Source of the DNA: Rhizobium sp. P40RR-XXII
GTDB lineage: Bacteria > Pseudomonadota > Alphaproteobacteria > Rhizobiales > Rhizobiaceae
Length of the DNA stretch: 64,000 nucleotides
Direction of reading: 5' to 3'
Assembly (NCBI RefSeq): GCF_012641405.1
Contig: NZ_JABAII010000002.1
Span: 62,001-126,000 of the forward strand
Position numbers and translations under genes: made by a program. The notes under the pieces were generated by a model. The model ran no database searches, had not been told where the DNA came from, and saw nothing but the letters and a program-made list of their open reading frames with translations. This document shows, in pieces, positions 1-8,745 of the stretch. Position 1 is the first letter of the stretch. Each line of letters begins with the position of its first letter.

Positions 1-209
1 AACGTGTTGGTTAGGATGATGTCGGCGCCGGCATCGACGAAATCCTGATGTAGCTTCGTGATCCGCTCCGGATGCTGTTCGTTCCAGAGTTCGGGCGCTT
101 CGCCGGCCTCGAGGCCCATGGCGAAAAGATTGGTGCCAGTCGCGCCATCGGCAAGCAGCACGCCCTTTTCAGCAAGAAGATCGGTCAAGGGATTGATGGC
201 GACGGTCAT
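1..209 (-). CDS. Homocysteine S-methyltransferase (betaine-homocysteine methyltransferase-like), partial
   Basis: The first 69 codons of a gene that runs off the left edge. The N-terminus shows the homocysteine S-methyltransferase signature: LLADGATGTNLF, then LWNEQHPE and AGADIILTNT. Enzymes of this fold transfer a methyl group to homocysteine to make methionine. The neighbouring choline transporter suggests glycine betaine, the oxidation product of choline, as methyl donor, but this is inferred from context. The zinc-binding Cys residues lie in the missing C-terminus. The gene follows choV on the same strand but is separated from it by a terminator-like hairpin, so it probably has its own promoter. 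Confidence 0.85.
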   Translation of the reverse strand, partial: MTVAINPLTDLLAEKGVLLADGATGTNLFAMGLEAGEAPELWNEQHPERITKLHQDFVDAGADIILTNT

Positions 210-322
210 GGTTTGTCCTCGGATGCGTCGAATATCTGGATATTAGATGCAGATATAAACATTTCTTTATGTGAACACAATGACTAGATGACCCGCTTGT
301 CTCGATGTGGCGATCGGACAAG
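210..322 (-). promoter_or_regulatory. AT-rich leader of the methyltransferase gene with short dyads
   Basis: This stretch upstream of the methyltransferase start is much richer in A+T than its surroundings. It contains a short dyad (atatc-tg-gatat at 234-245) and further ATATCT/AGATAT copies around 255. Operators of SAM/SAH-responsive repressors of methionine-cycle genes can look like this, but I cannot assign the site to a regulator. A promoter function is inferred from position only. Confidence 0.3.
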
Positions 323-324
323 AA

Positions 325-349
325 AAAAGCGCTCGAGCAGGGCGCTTTT
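325..349 (-). terminator. Intrinsic terminator after choXWV
   Basis: An 8-bp perfect inverted repeat (aaaagcgc at 325-332, gcgctttt at 342-349) lies just downstream of the choV stop. On the minus strand the stem is followed by a T run, so it should end the cho transcript before the methyltransferase gene. Confidence 0.75.
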
Positions 350-367
350 CGTTGCTGTGACAGGTGT

Positions 368-1420
368 TTACGCCGCTGCCATCTCGGTCGTCTCATGGGT
401 CGTGGGCGTGACCATGGCGGCGATGATGCTTTGCAGGTCTATCATGCCGATAGGTTTTCCGCTGGCGTCGGTGACGAGCGCTCCGGTCTGGCCTGCTTCG
501 GTTATCTGCTTGGCGGCGAGTTCCAGCGTCATGTCGCCGGGCACGCGTGCGGTGACGGGCTCGCCTCCAAGCGGCTTCATGATCGTCTGGGCCTGGATGA
601 CGCGACCACGGTTCACCTCCTTGACGAAGGCGGTGATGTAATCGTCCGCCGGTTGCAGCACGATCTGCTGACCGGTTCCCTGCTGCACGACCTTGCCGTC
701 GCGCAGGATCGCGATCTTGTCGCCGAGGCGCAGCGCCTCGTCGAGATCGTGGGTAATGAAGACGACGGTCTTCTTCAGTTCCTTCTGCAGATCGAGCAGG
801 ACGCTCTGCATATCCACGCGGATCAACGGATCGAGTGCCGAATAAGCTTCGTCCATCAGCAGGATATCAGCATCGTTCGTCAGCGCCCGGGCGAGCCCGA
901 CGCGCTGCTGCATGCCGCCGGAAAGCTGGTTCGGAAAGTGCCTCTCAAAGCCCTTCAGCCCGACGCGCTCGATCCAGTATTGGCCCTTCTTCTCGCTTTC
1001 GGAACGCGGCACGCTCTGGATGTCCAGGCCGTAGATCGTGTTCTCGATCACGGTGCGATGCGGGAGCAGCGCGAATTTCTGGAAGACCATCGCCGTCTTG
1101 TGGCGGCGGAATTCGCGCAGGTGGTTTTCGTTCATCTTGCAGACGTCGACGCCGTCATAGAGCACTTCGCCGGCGGTCGGCTCGATCAACCGGTTGATAT
1201 GGCGGATCAGCGTCGACTTGCCCGAGCCGGAAAGGCCCATGACGACGGTGATGGCGCCGGCCGGCATGTCGATGTTGATATCCTGCAGGCCGAGCACGTG
1301 ACCATGTGTCTCGTTGAGCTCGGCCTTGCCCAAACCATCCTTGACGCGGTCGACATAATCGCGCCCCCGCGGACCGAAAATCTTGTAGAGGCTTTTTATC
1401 TGGATCGCATGACTAGCCAT
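368..1420 (-). CDS. choV: Choline ABC transporter ATP-binding protein ChoV
   Basis: ATPase subunit of a quaternary-amine importer of 350 residues. It has Walker A GLSGSGKST (about residues 62-70), the LSGGM signature and Walker B ILLMDE followed by AYSALDP. The C-terminus continues into a CBS-like segment, as in ProV/OpuA-type ATPases. The chosen start (MASHAIQIKS) overlaps the choW stop by 8 bp, which indicates translational coupling; the open frame extends further upstream but that part is choW coding sequence. Together with ChoW and ChoX it should import choline as carbon, nitrogen or osmoprotectant source. The substrate follows from similarity of the three-gene set to rhizobial choXWV. 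Confidence 0.9.
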   Translation of the reverse strand: MASHAIQIKSLYKIFGPRGRDYVDRVKDGLGKAELNETHGHVLGLQDINIDMPAGAITVVMGLSGSGKSTLIRHINRLIEPTAGEVLYDGVDVCKMNENHLREFRRHKTAMVFQKFALLPHRTVIENTIYGLDIQSVPRSESEKKGQYWIERVGLKGFERHFPNQLSGGMQQRVGLARALTNDADILLMDEAYSALDPLIRVDMQSVLLDLQKELKKTVVFITHDLDEALRLGDKIAILRDGKVVQQGTGQQIVLQPADDYITAFVKEVNRGRVIQAQTIMKPLGGEPVTARVPGDMTLELAAKQITEAGQTGALVTDASGKPIGMIDLQSIIAAMVTPTTHETTEMAAA

Positions 1421-2324
1421 GAATGACCTCCGAGTGCTTCTGGAGCCGTCTGCCATAGGCCTGGCTCGTCCGGTCGAAAATGATGGCGATGGCAACCAGG
1501 GCGAAACCGTTGAGGAAGCCGACGGTAAAGAACTGATTGTTGATCGCCTGCAGCGTGTTCTTGCCGAGCCCGCCGACGCCGACCATGGAGGCGACGACGA
1601 CCATGGCGAGCGACATCATGATGGTCTGGTTGATGCCGGCCATGATGGTGGGCAGCGCGAGCGGGATCTGCACGTTGAATAGCTTCTGGCGATGCGACGA
1701 CCCGAAGGCGTCGGCTGCTTCCAGCACCTCCTTGTCCACAAGGCGGATGCCGAGATTGGTCAGGCGGATCATCGGCGGGACGGCATAGATGACGACGGCG
1801 ATAAGACCCGGGACCTTGCCGATGCCGAAGATGACGACGACCGGGATGAGATAGACGAAGCTTGGCATCGTCTGCATCACGTCGAGGATCGGGTTGACGA
1901 TCGACTGGAGCCGGTCGGAGCGTGCCATCAAAATGCCGATCGGCAGGCCGATGACGATGGCGATGAGCGTACAGACCGTCACCATGGCAAGCGTGATCAT
2001 CGTGTCGGTCCAAAGGCCGAAGACGCCGATGAGGACCATCGAGATCGCGGTTCCGGCGACAATCTTCAGATTGCGGCTGGCGGCATAGACGACGAGCATC
2101 ATGACGACGAGCACGATGAACCAGGGCGTATTGGTGAAAGCCCATTCCAGATAATTCAGAAACCATTGCAGAGGCTGCACGACGGCATCGATAAGAGTGC
2201 CGTAGGCGCGCACGGATGCGCGAAACCCGTCATCGATATTCTTGCGCGCCAGACGTATGAGCGATTCATCTATTGCCGGAAAGTTGCAGAGCACATTCGG
2301 CAGGATCGTACACTGAATAGCCAT
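1413..2324 (-). CDS. choW: Choline ABC transporter permease ChoW
   Basis: Inner-membrane permease of 303 residues with several hydrophobic helices after a roughly 65-residue soluble N-terminus. The permease EAA-type loop is visible in EAADAFGSSHRQKLFNVQIP (about 208-227), the contact site for the ChoV ATPase. The order choX-choW-choV on one strand matches the rhizobial choline uptake operon. A 248-bp gap with a hairpin separates it from choX, while choV overlaps its end. Dominance of hydrophobic residues and the EAA loop make the permease call secure; choline as substrate is by family. Confidence 0.9.
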   Translation of the reverse strand: MAIQCTILPNVLCNFPAIDESLIRLARKNIDDGFRASVRAYGTLIDAVVQPLQWFLNYLEWAFTNTPWFIVLVVMMLVVYAASRNLKIVAGTAISMVLIGVFGLWTDTMITLAMVTVCTLIAIVIGLPIGILMARSDRLQSIVNPILDVMQTMPSFVYLIPVVVIFGIGKVPGLIAVVIYAVPPMIRLTNLGIRLVDKEVLEAADAFGSSHRQKLFNVQIPLALPTIMAGINQTIMMSLAMVVVASMVGVGGLGKNTLQAINNQFFTVGFLNGFALVAIAIIFDRTSQAYGRRLQKHSEVIHG

Positions 2325-2528
2325 GTATTTCCCCTTCTTGGTCCGGTTCTGTCCTGGTCCGGCGTGTGGCTTTCACGCACGGATGGTATTGCAGCGCTGC
2401 GACCGGTTCTTCAGGCTGCCTTTCAATTCTTACTACATTTGCCTTCGCCGATCTGCACTCGTTGCGACCTTGCGGCGCGCCATCCCGTCAGTAATGAGGG
2501 TCGTTGCTGCTGATTCCGGCGAATACAA

Positions 2529-2560
2529 AATCGGCGGCAGGCGTTGGCCGGCCGCCGATT
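2529..2560 (-). terminator. Hairpin between choX and choW (attenuator-like)
   Basis: A 10-bp perfect inverted repeat (aatcggcggc / gccgccgatt, 12-nt loop) starts 12 bp after the choX stop. On the minus strand it runs into TTTTG. It could terminate part of the transcript, or stabilise the choX message, so that more binding protein than permease is made. Confidence 0.6.
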
Positions 2561-2572
2561 CCACGACAGGGA

Positions 2573-3571
2573 TTAGAGCGAAGCCTTCACTTTGGCGGCG
2601 ACGTCCGGGGAAACCCATTTCGTCCACATGTCCGGATAGGTCTTGAGGAAGTACTTGGCGCCATCCTCGTTGGTACCCTGGTTGTCGGTCATCCAGGCGA
2701 GAACCTTGCCGACGGTGGCGTTATCCCACTTGCGGGTCTTCATGTAGTCCATGGCGACGCCGGCCTTCTCGGCGAAGGCCTTGGTTACGACGGTATAGAC
2801 GTCCGAAACCGGATAGGAGTTCACCTTCGGGTTGGCGCAATCCTGCTGCGACGTGCAGGCATCCCAATCCTTCTTGTCATGCGGCACGTTGAAGCTCAGG
2901 CGAACCATCTCGTACTTGCCGAGGATGGCCGTCGGAGCCCAATAGTAGCCGAGCCAGCCGGTCTTCTTTTCGAAAGCGTTGGCGATCGAGCCGTCGAGGC
3001 CTGCGGCGGAGCCGGTATCGACCAGCGTGAAGCCGAGCTTGTCGCCGTCGAGGGCCTTGTAGAGGTTGGTCGTGGAGATCTGGCAGTTCCAGCCTGCCGG
3101 GCAGTCATAGACCGCACCCTTGGACGGATCCTCGGGAGCGGGGAAGAGTTCCGGATGCTTCAGTGCGTCCTGAACGGTCTTGATATCGGGATGGGCGTCG
3201 GCAACGAATTTAGGGATCCACCAGCCTTCGACGCCGCCATCGCTCAGAAGCGGCGCGGCTTCGATGAGGCGGCCTTCGGATACGGCCTTGTCGAGTGCGG
3301 TACGCACGGCGTTGACCCAGAGTTCCGGAGCGACGTCCGGCTCACCCTTTTCGTTCATGGAGGTGAATGTCGGCTGCGTATCGCCGGTTACCAGGGTCAC
3401 GTTGCAGCCGTAACCGTTTTGCAGAATGAGTTTGTCGACCTGGGCGGCAACGCCGGCGGATGCCCAGTTCATTTCAGCGATCGATACGTTGCCACATTCC
3501 GCAGCATGCGCCGAGCCAGCCAAAGCGTAGGCGCCAAATGCGAAGATGGCGGAAGCGAGAAGCTTCTTCAT
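2573..3571 (-). CDS. choX: Choline-binding periplasmic protein ChoX
   Basis: Solute-binding protein of the OpuAC/ProX type, 332 residues. The start MKKLLASAIFAFGAYALA is chosen because it begins a classical signal peptide (cleavage near AHA-AE) and has GGGAG 9-10 nt upstream. Mature sequence contains the quaternary-amine binding layout with aromatic residues (for example MNWASAGVAAQ, EGWWIPKF, WLGYYWAP). Cys pairs (AECGNV, NGYGCN; YDCPAGWNC; DACTSQQDC) suggest periplasmic disulphides. It delivers choline to ChoWV. It is first in the operon. Confidence 0.92.
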   Translation of the reverse strand: MKKLLASAIFAFGAYALAGSAHAAECGNVSIAEMNWASAGVAAQVDKLILQNGYGCNVTLVTGDTQPTFTSMNEKGEPDVAPELWVNAVRTALDKAVSEGRLIEAAPLLSDGGVEGWWIPKFVADAHPDIKTVQDALKHPELFPAPEDPSKGAVYDCPAGWNCQISTTNLYKALDGDKLGFTLVDTGSAAGLDGSIANAFEKKTGWLGYYWAPTAILGKYEMVRLSFNVPHDKKDWDACTSQQDCANPKVNSYPVSDVYTVVTKAFAEKAGVAMDYMKTRKWDNATVGKVLAWMTDNQGTNEDGAKYFLKTYPDMWTKWVSPDVAAKVKASL

Positions 3572-4312
3572 TGATATTGTCTCCCAATTTTTCGTTACGT
3601 TACGGAAATCGACTCCAACGCTTTCGATTTCTGTCGATCCCCTGTCAGCGTGGTCCAACCACAACCGTTCATACGCCGCTGACGACGCGAGCACGGTCCC
3701 CTTGCTGCCGTCGTGCATCTGTCTTTTTGCGACCGCGCAACTCTGTCACGGCCGGATGTTTCTTGCATCGACGACAGGCAGCGTAAGGATTTGAGTGAAT
3801 AAATCAACAGCCTGCGGGCCACGCGGAGTTATCGCGCCTCTTCGAGAAGCTGATATAAGCGTCTGAATTAGCCTGTTTTCTGCTATTCATGGCTGCAAAA
3901 CAGGCAATGCGAGGTTTCGATGAGGCGCTTCCATGGGCATGGAGTTCAATGCGGCTCAAATATCGCGTCCCTGAAAGACCTTTTGTGTTCAATCTGCGTC
4001 CTTTGCGATTTCGCAACGCAAAGGGAAAAATTTTCAAAAAATTTTCAGATTCACCCTAATTTAAGTACTTAATAACCCTCCGGTAACGATGTCTGTTTAT
4101 CAATCGAGACGTGGCGGGGGACATACCGCTGCTTCTTCGGATCAGGTATTGCGTCCCGGAGAAAGCGAACCTTGCGATGTATGTGCAGGGAAGCCGGCGT
4201 TTTTTGGCAAGCCGCGTCGATCTCCGGATCGCGCGGTTTTCGCATTTCAGGCGTGCCGTTTTGGGACTGGCCCGAGCCAGCGTGTCGGCCGACATTTCAC
4301 ACAGGTCAAAAT
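3572..4312. other. Non-coding stretch upstream of choX
   Basis: No convincing gene is seen here. The part next to choX must hold its promoter. Further out there is a 9-bp inverted repeat (gcctgtttt 3871-3879 / aaaacaggc 3897-3905), an AT-rich patch, and a perfect 12-bp palindrome ttaagtacttaa at 4061-4072. Open frames on both strands lack ribosome sites and recognisable protein character. Confidence 0.5.
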
Positions 4313-4342
4313 AAAGCCGCCGATGCGATTGCATGGCGGCTT
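4313..4342 (-). terminator. Intrinsic terminator of the 47-aa minus-strand ORF
   Basis: The arms aaagccgcc (4313-4321) and ggcggctt (4335-4342) form a stem. On the minus strand it is followed by TTTATTTT. It lies 31 bp after the stop of the small ORF at 4374-4517 and supports that ORF being a real transcript end. Confidence 0.65.
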
Positions 4343-4373
4343 GGTGCGCGCAGGCTTGCGGCTTGACCGGATA

Positions 4374-4517
4374 TCAGCCGACGTTATAGGTGCGGATGAA
4401 GCCGACGGTGCCGAAGCGGGTGTCGAGCTGCTGCAGGCGGTTCTCCGGGCGCTGGACCGGAAGCTTGCCGTTCCAGGCGATCTGGATGGAATTCTGTCTG
4501 TTGAAGATGAAGAGCAT
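4374..4517 (-). CDS. Small conserved-looking protein, 47 aa, function unknown
   Basis: A short ORF reading MLFIFNRQNSIQIAW... and ending RTYNVG. I do not recognise it. It is supported by a full Shine-Dalgarno (GGAGG, 8 nt before the ATG), by an AT-rich upstream region that could be a promoter, and by an intrinsic terminator directly downstream. No signal peptide or membrane segment is visible; the protein is rich in Asn, Gln and Arg. It is divergent from cobQ. The whole unit looks like a single-gene transcript. Confidence 0.5.
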   Translation of the reverse strand: MLFIFNRQNSIQIAWNGKLPVQRPENRLQQLDTRFGTVGFIRTYNVG

Positions 4518-4751
4518 TGGGGTATCCTCCGAGCCGGGTCGGCCGTTTTGTTGTTTGTTTTCGCGATGGAGATAATCTTCTCCAGCGTAACTAACAATGG
4601 ATGAAATCGTCATCCAATGTCGCAAACAGAGCATATTTTTTAGTGATGCATTTTTGTATCGTGACCATTGTTTCCGGCTGTTGAAGATAGCGGCGAAATC
4701 AAGGCAAAACTCCACGTTTTCAGTGGCTGCAGCATATCGAGGTGGTGGGGA

Positions 4752-6206
4752 ATGACGAAGGCGATCATGCTGCAGGGGACCGGCTCCGATGTCGGAAAAA
4801 CGGTATTGGTCGCGGGGCTATGCCGGCTGTTCGCCAACAGGGGCGTGAGGGTCCGTCCGTTCAAGCCGCAGAACATGTCCAACAATGCCGCCGTTGCCGA
4901 GGATGGCGGCGAGATCGGCCGCGCTCAATGGCTGCAGTCGCTGGCGGCGCGCGTGCCATCATCCGTGCATATGAATCCGGTCCTGCTGAAGCCGCAATCG
5001 GAGACGGGCAGCCAGATCATCGTGCAGGGCAAGGTTTGGGGTCATGCCAAGGGGAGGGACTATCAGGCACTGAAGCCGCAATTGCTCGGCGCGGTGCTTG
5101 AGAGCTTCGCCGTGATGCGTGCGGGAACCGATCTCGTCATCGTCGAGGGGGCTGGTTCTCCAGCCGAGATCAATCTGCGGCGGGGCGATATTGCCAATAT
5201 GGGCTTTGCGACGCGCGCCAACGTTCCCGTCGTACTGGTCGGTGACATAGACCGCGGCGGCGTGATCGCGTCGCTGGTCGGCACCTACCATATTCTGCCG
5301 GAAGAAGACCGGCGGATGATCCGCGGCTACATCATCAATAAGTTTCGCGGCGATGTCTCGCTCTTCGGAGAAGGCATAGAGGCCATTGGCGGCTTCACGG
5401 GCTGGCAATGCCACGGCGTGGTGCCGTGGCTGAAAGCGGCGGCGCGCTTGCCGGCCGAGGATTCCGTCGTTTTGGAGCGGCTTGCGCGCGGCTCCTCCGG
5501 CGCACTGAAGGTCGCCGTGCCCGTGCTGTCGCGCATCGCCAATTTCGACGATCTCGATCCGCTGCGGGCCGAGCCCGACGTCGATCTCGTCTTTGTCCGC
5601 GCGGGCGAGCACTTGCCAGATGATGCGGGCCTTGTGGTGCTGCCGGGCTCCAAGTCCACGATCGGTGACCTCCTCGATCTGCGCGAGCAGGGATGGGACC
5701 GCGATATTGCCGCGCACGTGCGCCGCGGCGGCCGCGTCATCGGCATTTGCGGCGGCTACCAGATGCTCGGCCGTACGGTCTATGATCCGCTCGGCATCGA
5801 GGGGTCGGTCAACGAGACGCCGGGACTGGGCCTACTTGAGATCGAGACTGAAATGGCGCCGGAAAAGACGGTGCGCAACAGCACTGCGGTCTCCAGGGAA
5901 TATGACGTGCCGCTGTCGGGCTACGAAATCCATCTTGGCGTGACGCGCGGCGCCGACTGCGAGCGGCCTTCGGCTGTCATCGACGGTCGGCCCGATGGGG
6001 CGATATCGCCTGATGGTCGCGTCATGGGCACCTATCTGCACGGCCTCTTCGGCAGCGATGCCTATCGGGCAAAGCTGCTTGCAAGCTTTGGCCTTGCCGG
6101 CGAGCGCACGGACTATCGCGCCGGCGTCGATGCGGCGCTGGACGACATTGCCGGGGAATTGGAGAGTGTGCTCGACCCTGCCTGGCTCGATAGCCTGGTT
6201 CGATAA
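4752..6206 (+). CDS. cobQ: Cobyric acid synthase CobQ
   Basis: Glutamine-dependent amidotransferase of 484 residues that amidates the b, d, e and g carboxylates of adenosylcobyrinic acid a,c-diamide. The N-terminal ATP-binding domain has the P-loop-like GTGSDVGKT (about 9-17). The C-terminal GATase domain has the nucleophile Cys in [10 protein letters not shown] (Cys333) and the His in GTYLHGLFG. The ATG at 4752 follows GGTGGTGGGGA; an in-frame extension upstream has no family resemblance. It stands alone, apart from the cobP operon, with no riboswitch motif seen upstream. Confidence 0.95.
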   Translation: MTKAIMLQGTGSDVGKTVLVAGLCRLFANRGVRVRPFKPQNMSNNAAVAEDGGEIGRAQWLQSLAARVPSSVHMNPVLLKPQSETGSQIIVQGKVWGHAKGRDYQALKPQLLGAVLESFAVMRAGTDLVIVEGAGSPAEINLRRGDIANMGFATRANVPVVLVGDIDRGGVIASLVGTYHILPEEDRRMIRGYIINKFRGDVSLFGEGIEAIGGFTGWQCHGVVPWLKAAARLPAEDSVVLERLARGSSGALKVAVPVLSRIANFDDLDPLRAEPDVDLVFVRAGEHLPDDAGLVVLPGSKSTIGDLLDLREQGWDRDIAAHVRRGGRVIGICGGYQMLGRTVYDPLGIEGSVNETPGLGLLEIETEMAPEKTVRNSTAVSREYDVPLSGYEIHLGVTRGADCERPSAVIDGRPDGAISPDGRVMGTYLHGLFGSDAYRAKLLASFGLAGERTDYRAGVDAALDDIAGELESVLDPAWLDSLVR

Positions 6207-6227
6207 AACCCCGGTCAGCGACTTGCT

Positions 6228-8024
6228 TTAGAGTTCACCCGAGACTTCCCGGCGGCGGCGGTCGAGTTCCTCGCTGTAGCGCCGCAGCGTATAGCTTTCG
6301 GTCAGCAGACCGATCACCCTGCGTTCGATCAGATCGTTGACGACGACGAGCGCTTCACTCTTGGTCTGGTCGAACATGGCGGCCGCTTGCTTGGCGTTCA
6401 TCTGCGGCTGCAGGAATTCGTTGCGCAGCTGGATGAAATCGGAAAGCCCGTGTTCCTCGTCGTCCTTCTCGACCGGGCTCGCATAGACGTCGGGCACGAA
6501 GACCATTCCCGAATATTTATTGTTCTTGTCGATCAGGATGACGCGCTGGGCCGAGCCGATCGGAAAGTTCTTGCGGAACTCCTCGATGCTCATGTCGATG
6601 CTTCCCGTATGCACGTCGGGGCGCATCATGCGGGCGACCGTGAGATTGCGGATCCAGCCGACGTCGTGGGCGCTGCGGATGCTCTCGCCGCGCAGGTGGA
6701 AGCGCCATGTGGCGAAGGAGTAGCCGAAGGTGGTGCGGACCACGAGCGACGATGTGATGACGGCGGCCAGCACCAGGGCGGTGATCGGGAAGTCGCCGGT
6801 AATCTCCAGCGCCAGGAACGTCATCGTCAGCGGGCCGCCGATGATCGCGACGGCCAGCGAACTCATGCCGACCACGGCGTAGACGGCCGGCGTCAGCGTG
6901 TTGTGATCGAAATAGGGGGCGCAATAGGCGAAGATTTTGCCGAGAAGAGCACCCATGAACAGAGATGCGAAGAAAAGACCGCCTCTGAAGCCGGAGCCGA
7001 TCGAGACTGCGGAGGCCAGCGATTTGAGGAGGAACAGCCCGACCAACGCCCCGATAGTCACATCCGTCGACAGGTTGAGATGCAGGGCGCCGTGCCCCGC
7101 CGACAAAACCTGCGGGGAGATCAGTGCCAGTGTGCCGACGACAAGGCCTCCGAGCGCTGGGCGGAAGGACGGCGCGATGGAACTCTTGCGCGCGAGCTCC
7201 TCGGTCCAGGCGACGCCCTGCATGATCAGGATGCCGACACCGGCGCAGAAGGCGCCGAGCAAAACTGCCGGCAGATAGTCGGCGGGCGCGATCGAGCCGA
7301 TATGGCCGATATCGATGGCGAAGTCATCGCCGGCGAGCAGCCTCGCGATCATCGTCGATATCAATGCCGAGACGACGACAGGCGTCAGCGTCAGGATGGA
7401 GTAGGTGCCGATGATCAGCTCGAAGGCGTAAAAGGCGCCGGTGAGCGGCGCATTGAAGGCGGCGGCAATGGCGCCGGCGGCGCCGCAGCCGACGAGCATG
7501 CGCAGGTCCGCGCGGCGCATCTGCATCTTGTAGCCGAATTTGGAGGCGATGCCGGCCGCAAGCTGGGTGTAACCGGCCTCGAGCCCGACGGAGGCACCGA
7601 ATCCATTCGAGATCAGGTTCTGTACGGCGACGAGGATACTATCGGTGAGCGACATCCGGCCGCCGTGCAGCGCATTGGCTTCGATCGGGTCGACCATCGG
7701 CTTCTTGCGTGTGCGCGACAATATATAGAGCAGGATACCGAGGATGATGCCGCCGGCGATCGGCGCGATGAACAGCACCGATTTGTCGGGAATCGCCACC
7801 GCCGCCGAACTCAGGCGCTCATAGTCGGTGATGCCGTAGATGAGGCTGTGAAGCTTGCGCGAGACGAAGCTCATCGCCGTCACGGCGCAGCCGGAGACTA
7901 TTCCCACCAGCGCGCCGGCGAAAACAAGTCCCGATTCGCCACGGCGCAGCAATGCCCTGAACCGACCGAGATCGAATAGGGCCGAGAAGACGCCGAGGCG
8001 GCGTGGTTGGAATTTCTGCAACAT
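6228..8024 (-). CDS. ClC-family chloride channel/transporter with C-terminal CBS pair
   Basis: A 598-residue voltage-gated chloride channel family protein. The N-terminal two thirds is strongly hydrophobic. It carries the selectivity-filter-like motifs GASVGLEAG (Glu of the gate retained) and GSGFRGGLFFASLFMG. From about residue 450 a soluble region follows, including MMRPDVHTGSIDMSIEEF and a second segment before RRVIGLL, consistent with paired CBS domains. Whether it is a channel or a Cl-/H+ exchanger cannot be told. It converges on cobQ with only 21 bp between stops, and diverges from the riboswitch-led cob operon. Confidence 0.9.
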   Translation of the reverse strand: MLQKFQPRRLGVFSALFDLGRFRALLRRGESGLVFAGALVGIVSGCAVTAMSFVSRKLHSLIYGITDYERLSSAAVAIPDKSVLFIAPIAGGIILGILLYILSRTRKKPMVDPIEANALHGGRMSLTDSILVAVQNLISNGFGASVGLEAGYTQLAAGIASKFGYKMQMRRADLRMLVGCGAAGAIAAAFNAPLTGAFYAFELIIGTYSILTLTPVVVSALISTMIARLLAGDDFAIDIGHIGSIAPADYLPAVLLGAFCAGVGILIMQGVAWTEELARKSSIAPSFRPALGGLVVGTLALISPQVLSAGHGALHLNLSTDVTIGALVGLFLLKSLASAVSIGSGFRGGLFFASLFMGALLGKIFAYCAPYFDHNTLTPAVYAVVGMSSLAVAIIGGPLTMTFLALEITGDFPITALVLAAVITSSLVVRTTFGYSFATWRFHLRGESIRSAHDVGWIRNLTVARMMRPDVHTGSIDMSIEEFRKNFPIGSAQRVILIDKNNKYSGMVFVPDVYASPVEKDDEEHGLSDFIQLRNEFLQPQMNAKQAAAMFDQTKSEALVVVNDLIERRVIGLLTESYTLRRYSEELDRRRREVSGEL

Positions 8025-8207
8025 GGGAAACGAACGATATGTTTTATTCGAATATGAGAGCTTACCCTCTATAGACTTCTAACATCAAAGAAATGCGGCA
8101 AAAAAGCCGCTGATTTTGCGGGAATATCGGGTCGATTTCGCAATCGGGACGCTGGGCGTCGCATCCATGCCCTTCATTGACTTGAACTCGGTGAAAGCCT
8201 AATCATT

Positions 8208-8597
8208 GCCGGCATAACGTATGGTTCCCGAGCGGCGATCTGTCGCATGGGATGAAAAGGGAATGTGAAGGGACGGACCCAATCCGGGCGTTCTCATCAC
8301 AGCCGACCCCGCGACTGTAGAGCGGTCAGGGTCTTTCGTTCGGTTTGGGGTATATTCCGTCGATGGTTCGCATGGGGCGAACGAGGCGGGGCAGCGTAAA
8401 GCCGGAAAAGCCACTGGTGTGGCATCATGATCAACCGGGGCTGGACGCCTCCAATTCTACGAATCGTCCGCCTTTTCATGATGCATTGCCGGGAAGGCGA
8501 GGAAGACCCGCTGGCGCACGATCGGGGGCGACCGATTTCGGTCCGCCCCCGTCGCGGCGCCTTATCCGCGAGCCAGGAGACCTGCCATGCGTGCCGG
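8208..8597 (+). promoter_or_regulatory. Cobalamin (AdoCbl) riboswitch, unusually long
   Basis: The conserved elements appear in the right order: ggttccc and gatgaaaagggaat (8223-8262), the core agccgaccccgcgactgta (8302-8320), gccactg (8408-8414), cgggaaggcg (8490-8499) and the B12 box gccaggagacctgcc (8572-8586). The outer stem can pair cgtatgg (8218-8224) with ccatgcg (8585-8591). About 90 nt separates the core from gccactg, and 75 nt separates gccactg from gggaaggc; this second gap holds the dyad gcatcatga/tcatgatgc. A further strong stem cgggggcg/cgcccccg (8523-8551) precedes the B12 box. It should repress the cobP operon when coenzyme B12 is abundant. Confidence 0.9.
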
Positions 8598-8649
8598 GCG
8601 CAGAGCCCATTCCAGGAACGCCAGTTCCGCTGCCAGCACGGAGGTTGTC

Positions 8650-8742
8650 ATGGCACAAGACGAGTTTTCGGCGTGTAGACGCCTGCTTTCCGGTATCGGC
8701 TTCATGATGTCGAGCCTCGCTGTTTTGCGGGAGCAGGAATAA
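8650..8742 (+). CDS. 30-codon leader ORF coupled to cobP
   Basis: A short frame (MAQDEFSACRRLLSGIG... to REQE) with a strong Shine-Dalgarno, CGGAGG, 5 nt before its ATG. It starts 53 nt after the riboswitch outer stem. Its TAA ends three bases before the cobP ATG. An in-frame ATG at 8587 would lengthen it to 51 codons but lacks a ribosome site. No homologue is recognised. The geometry suggests a leader whose translation hands ribosomes to cobP, so that the riboswitch may act on this start rather than on cobP itself. Existence of the peptide is inferred. Confidence 0.5.
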   Translation: MAQDEFSACRRLLSGIGFMMSSLAVLREQE

Positions 8743-8745
8743 CGC

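Noticed and set aside
305..1426. Long plus-strand open frame opposite choV
   Set aside because: It is antisense to a clear ATPase gene, rich in Asp/Arg/His shadow composition, and has no motifs. Similar long antisense frames opposite the ClC gene, uvrB, cobN and fabF1XL were dropped for the same reason.
4089..4604. Plus-strand frame of 171 codons upstream of cobQ
   Set aside because: No ribosome site or protein character, and it overlaps the better supported minus-strand small gene and its terminator.
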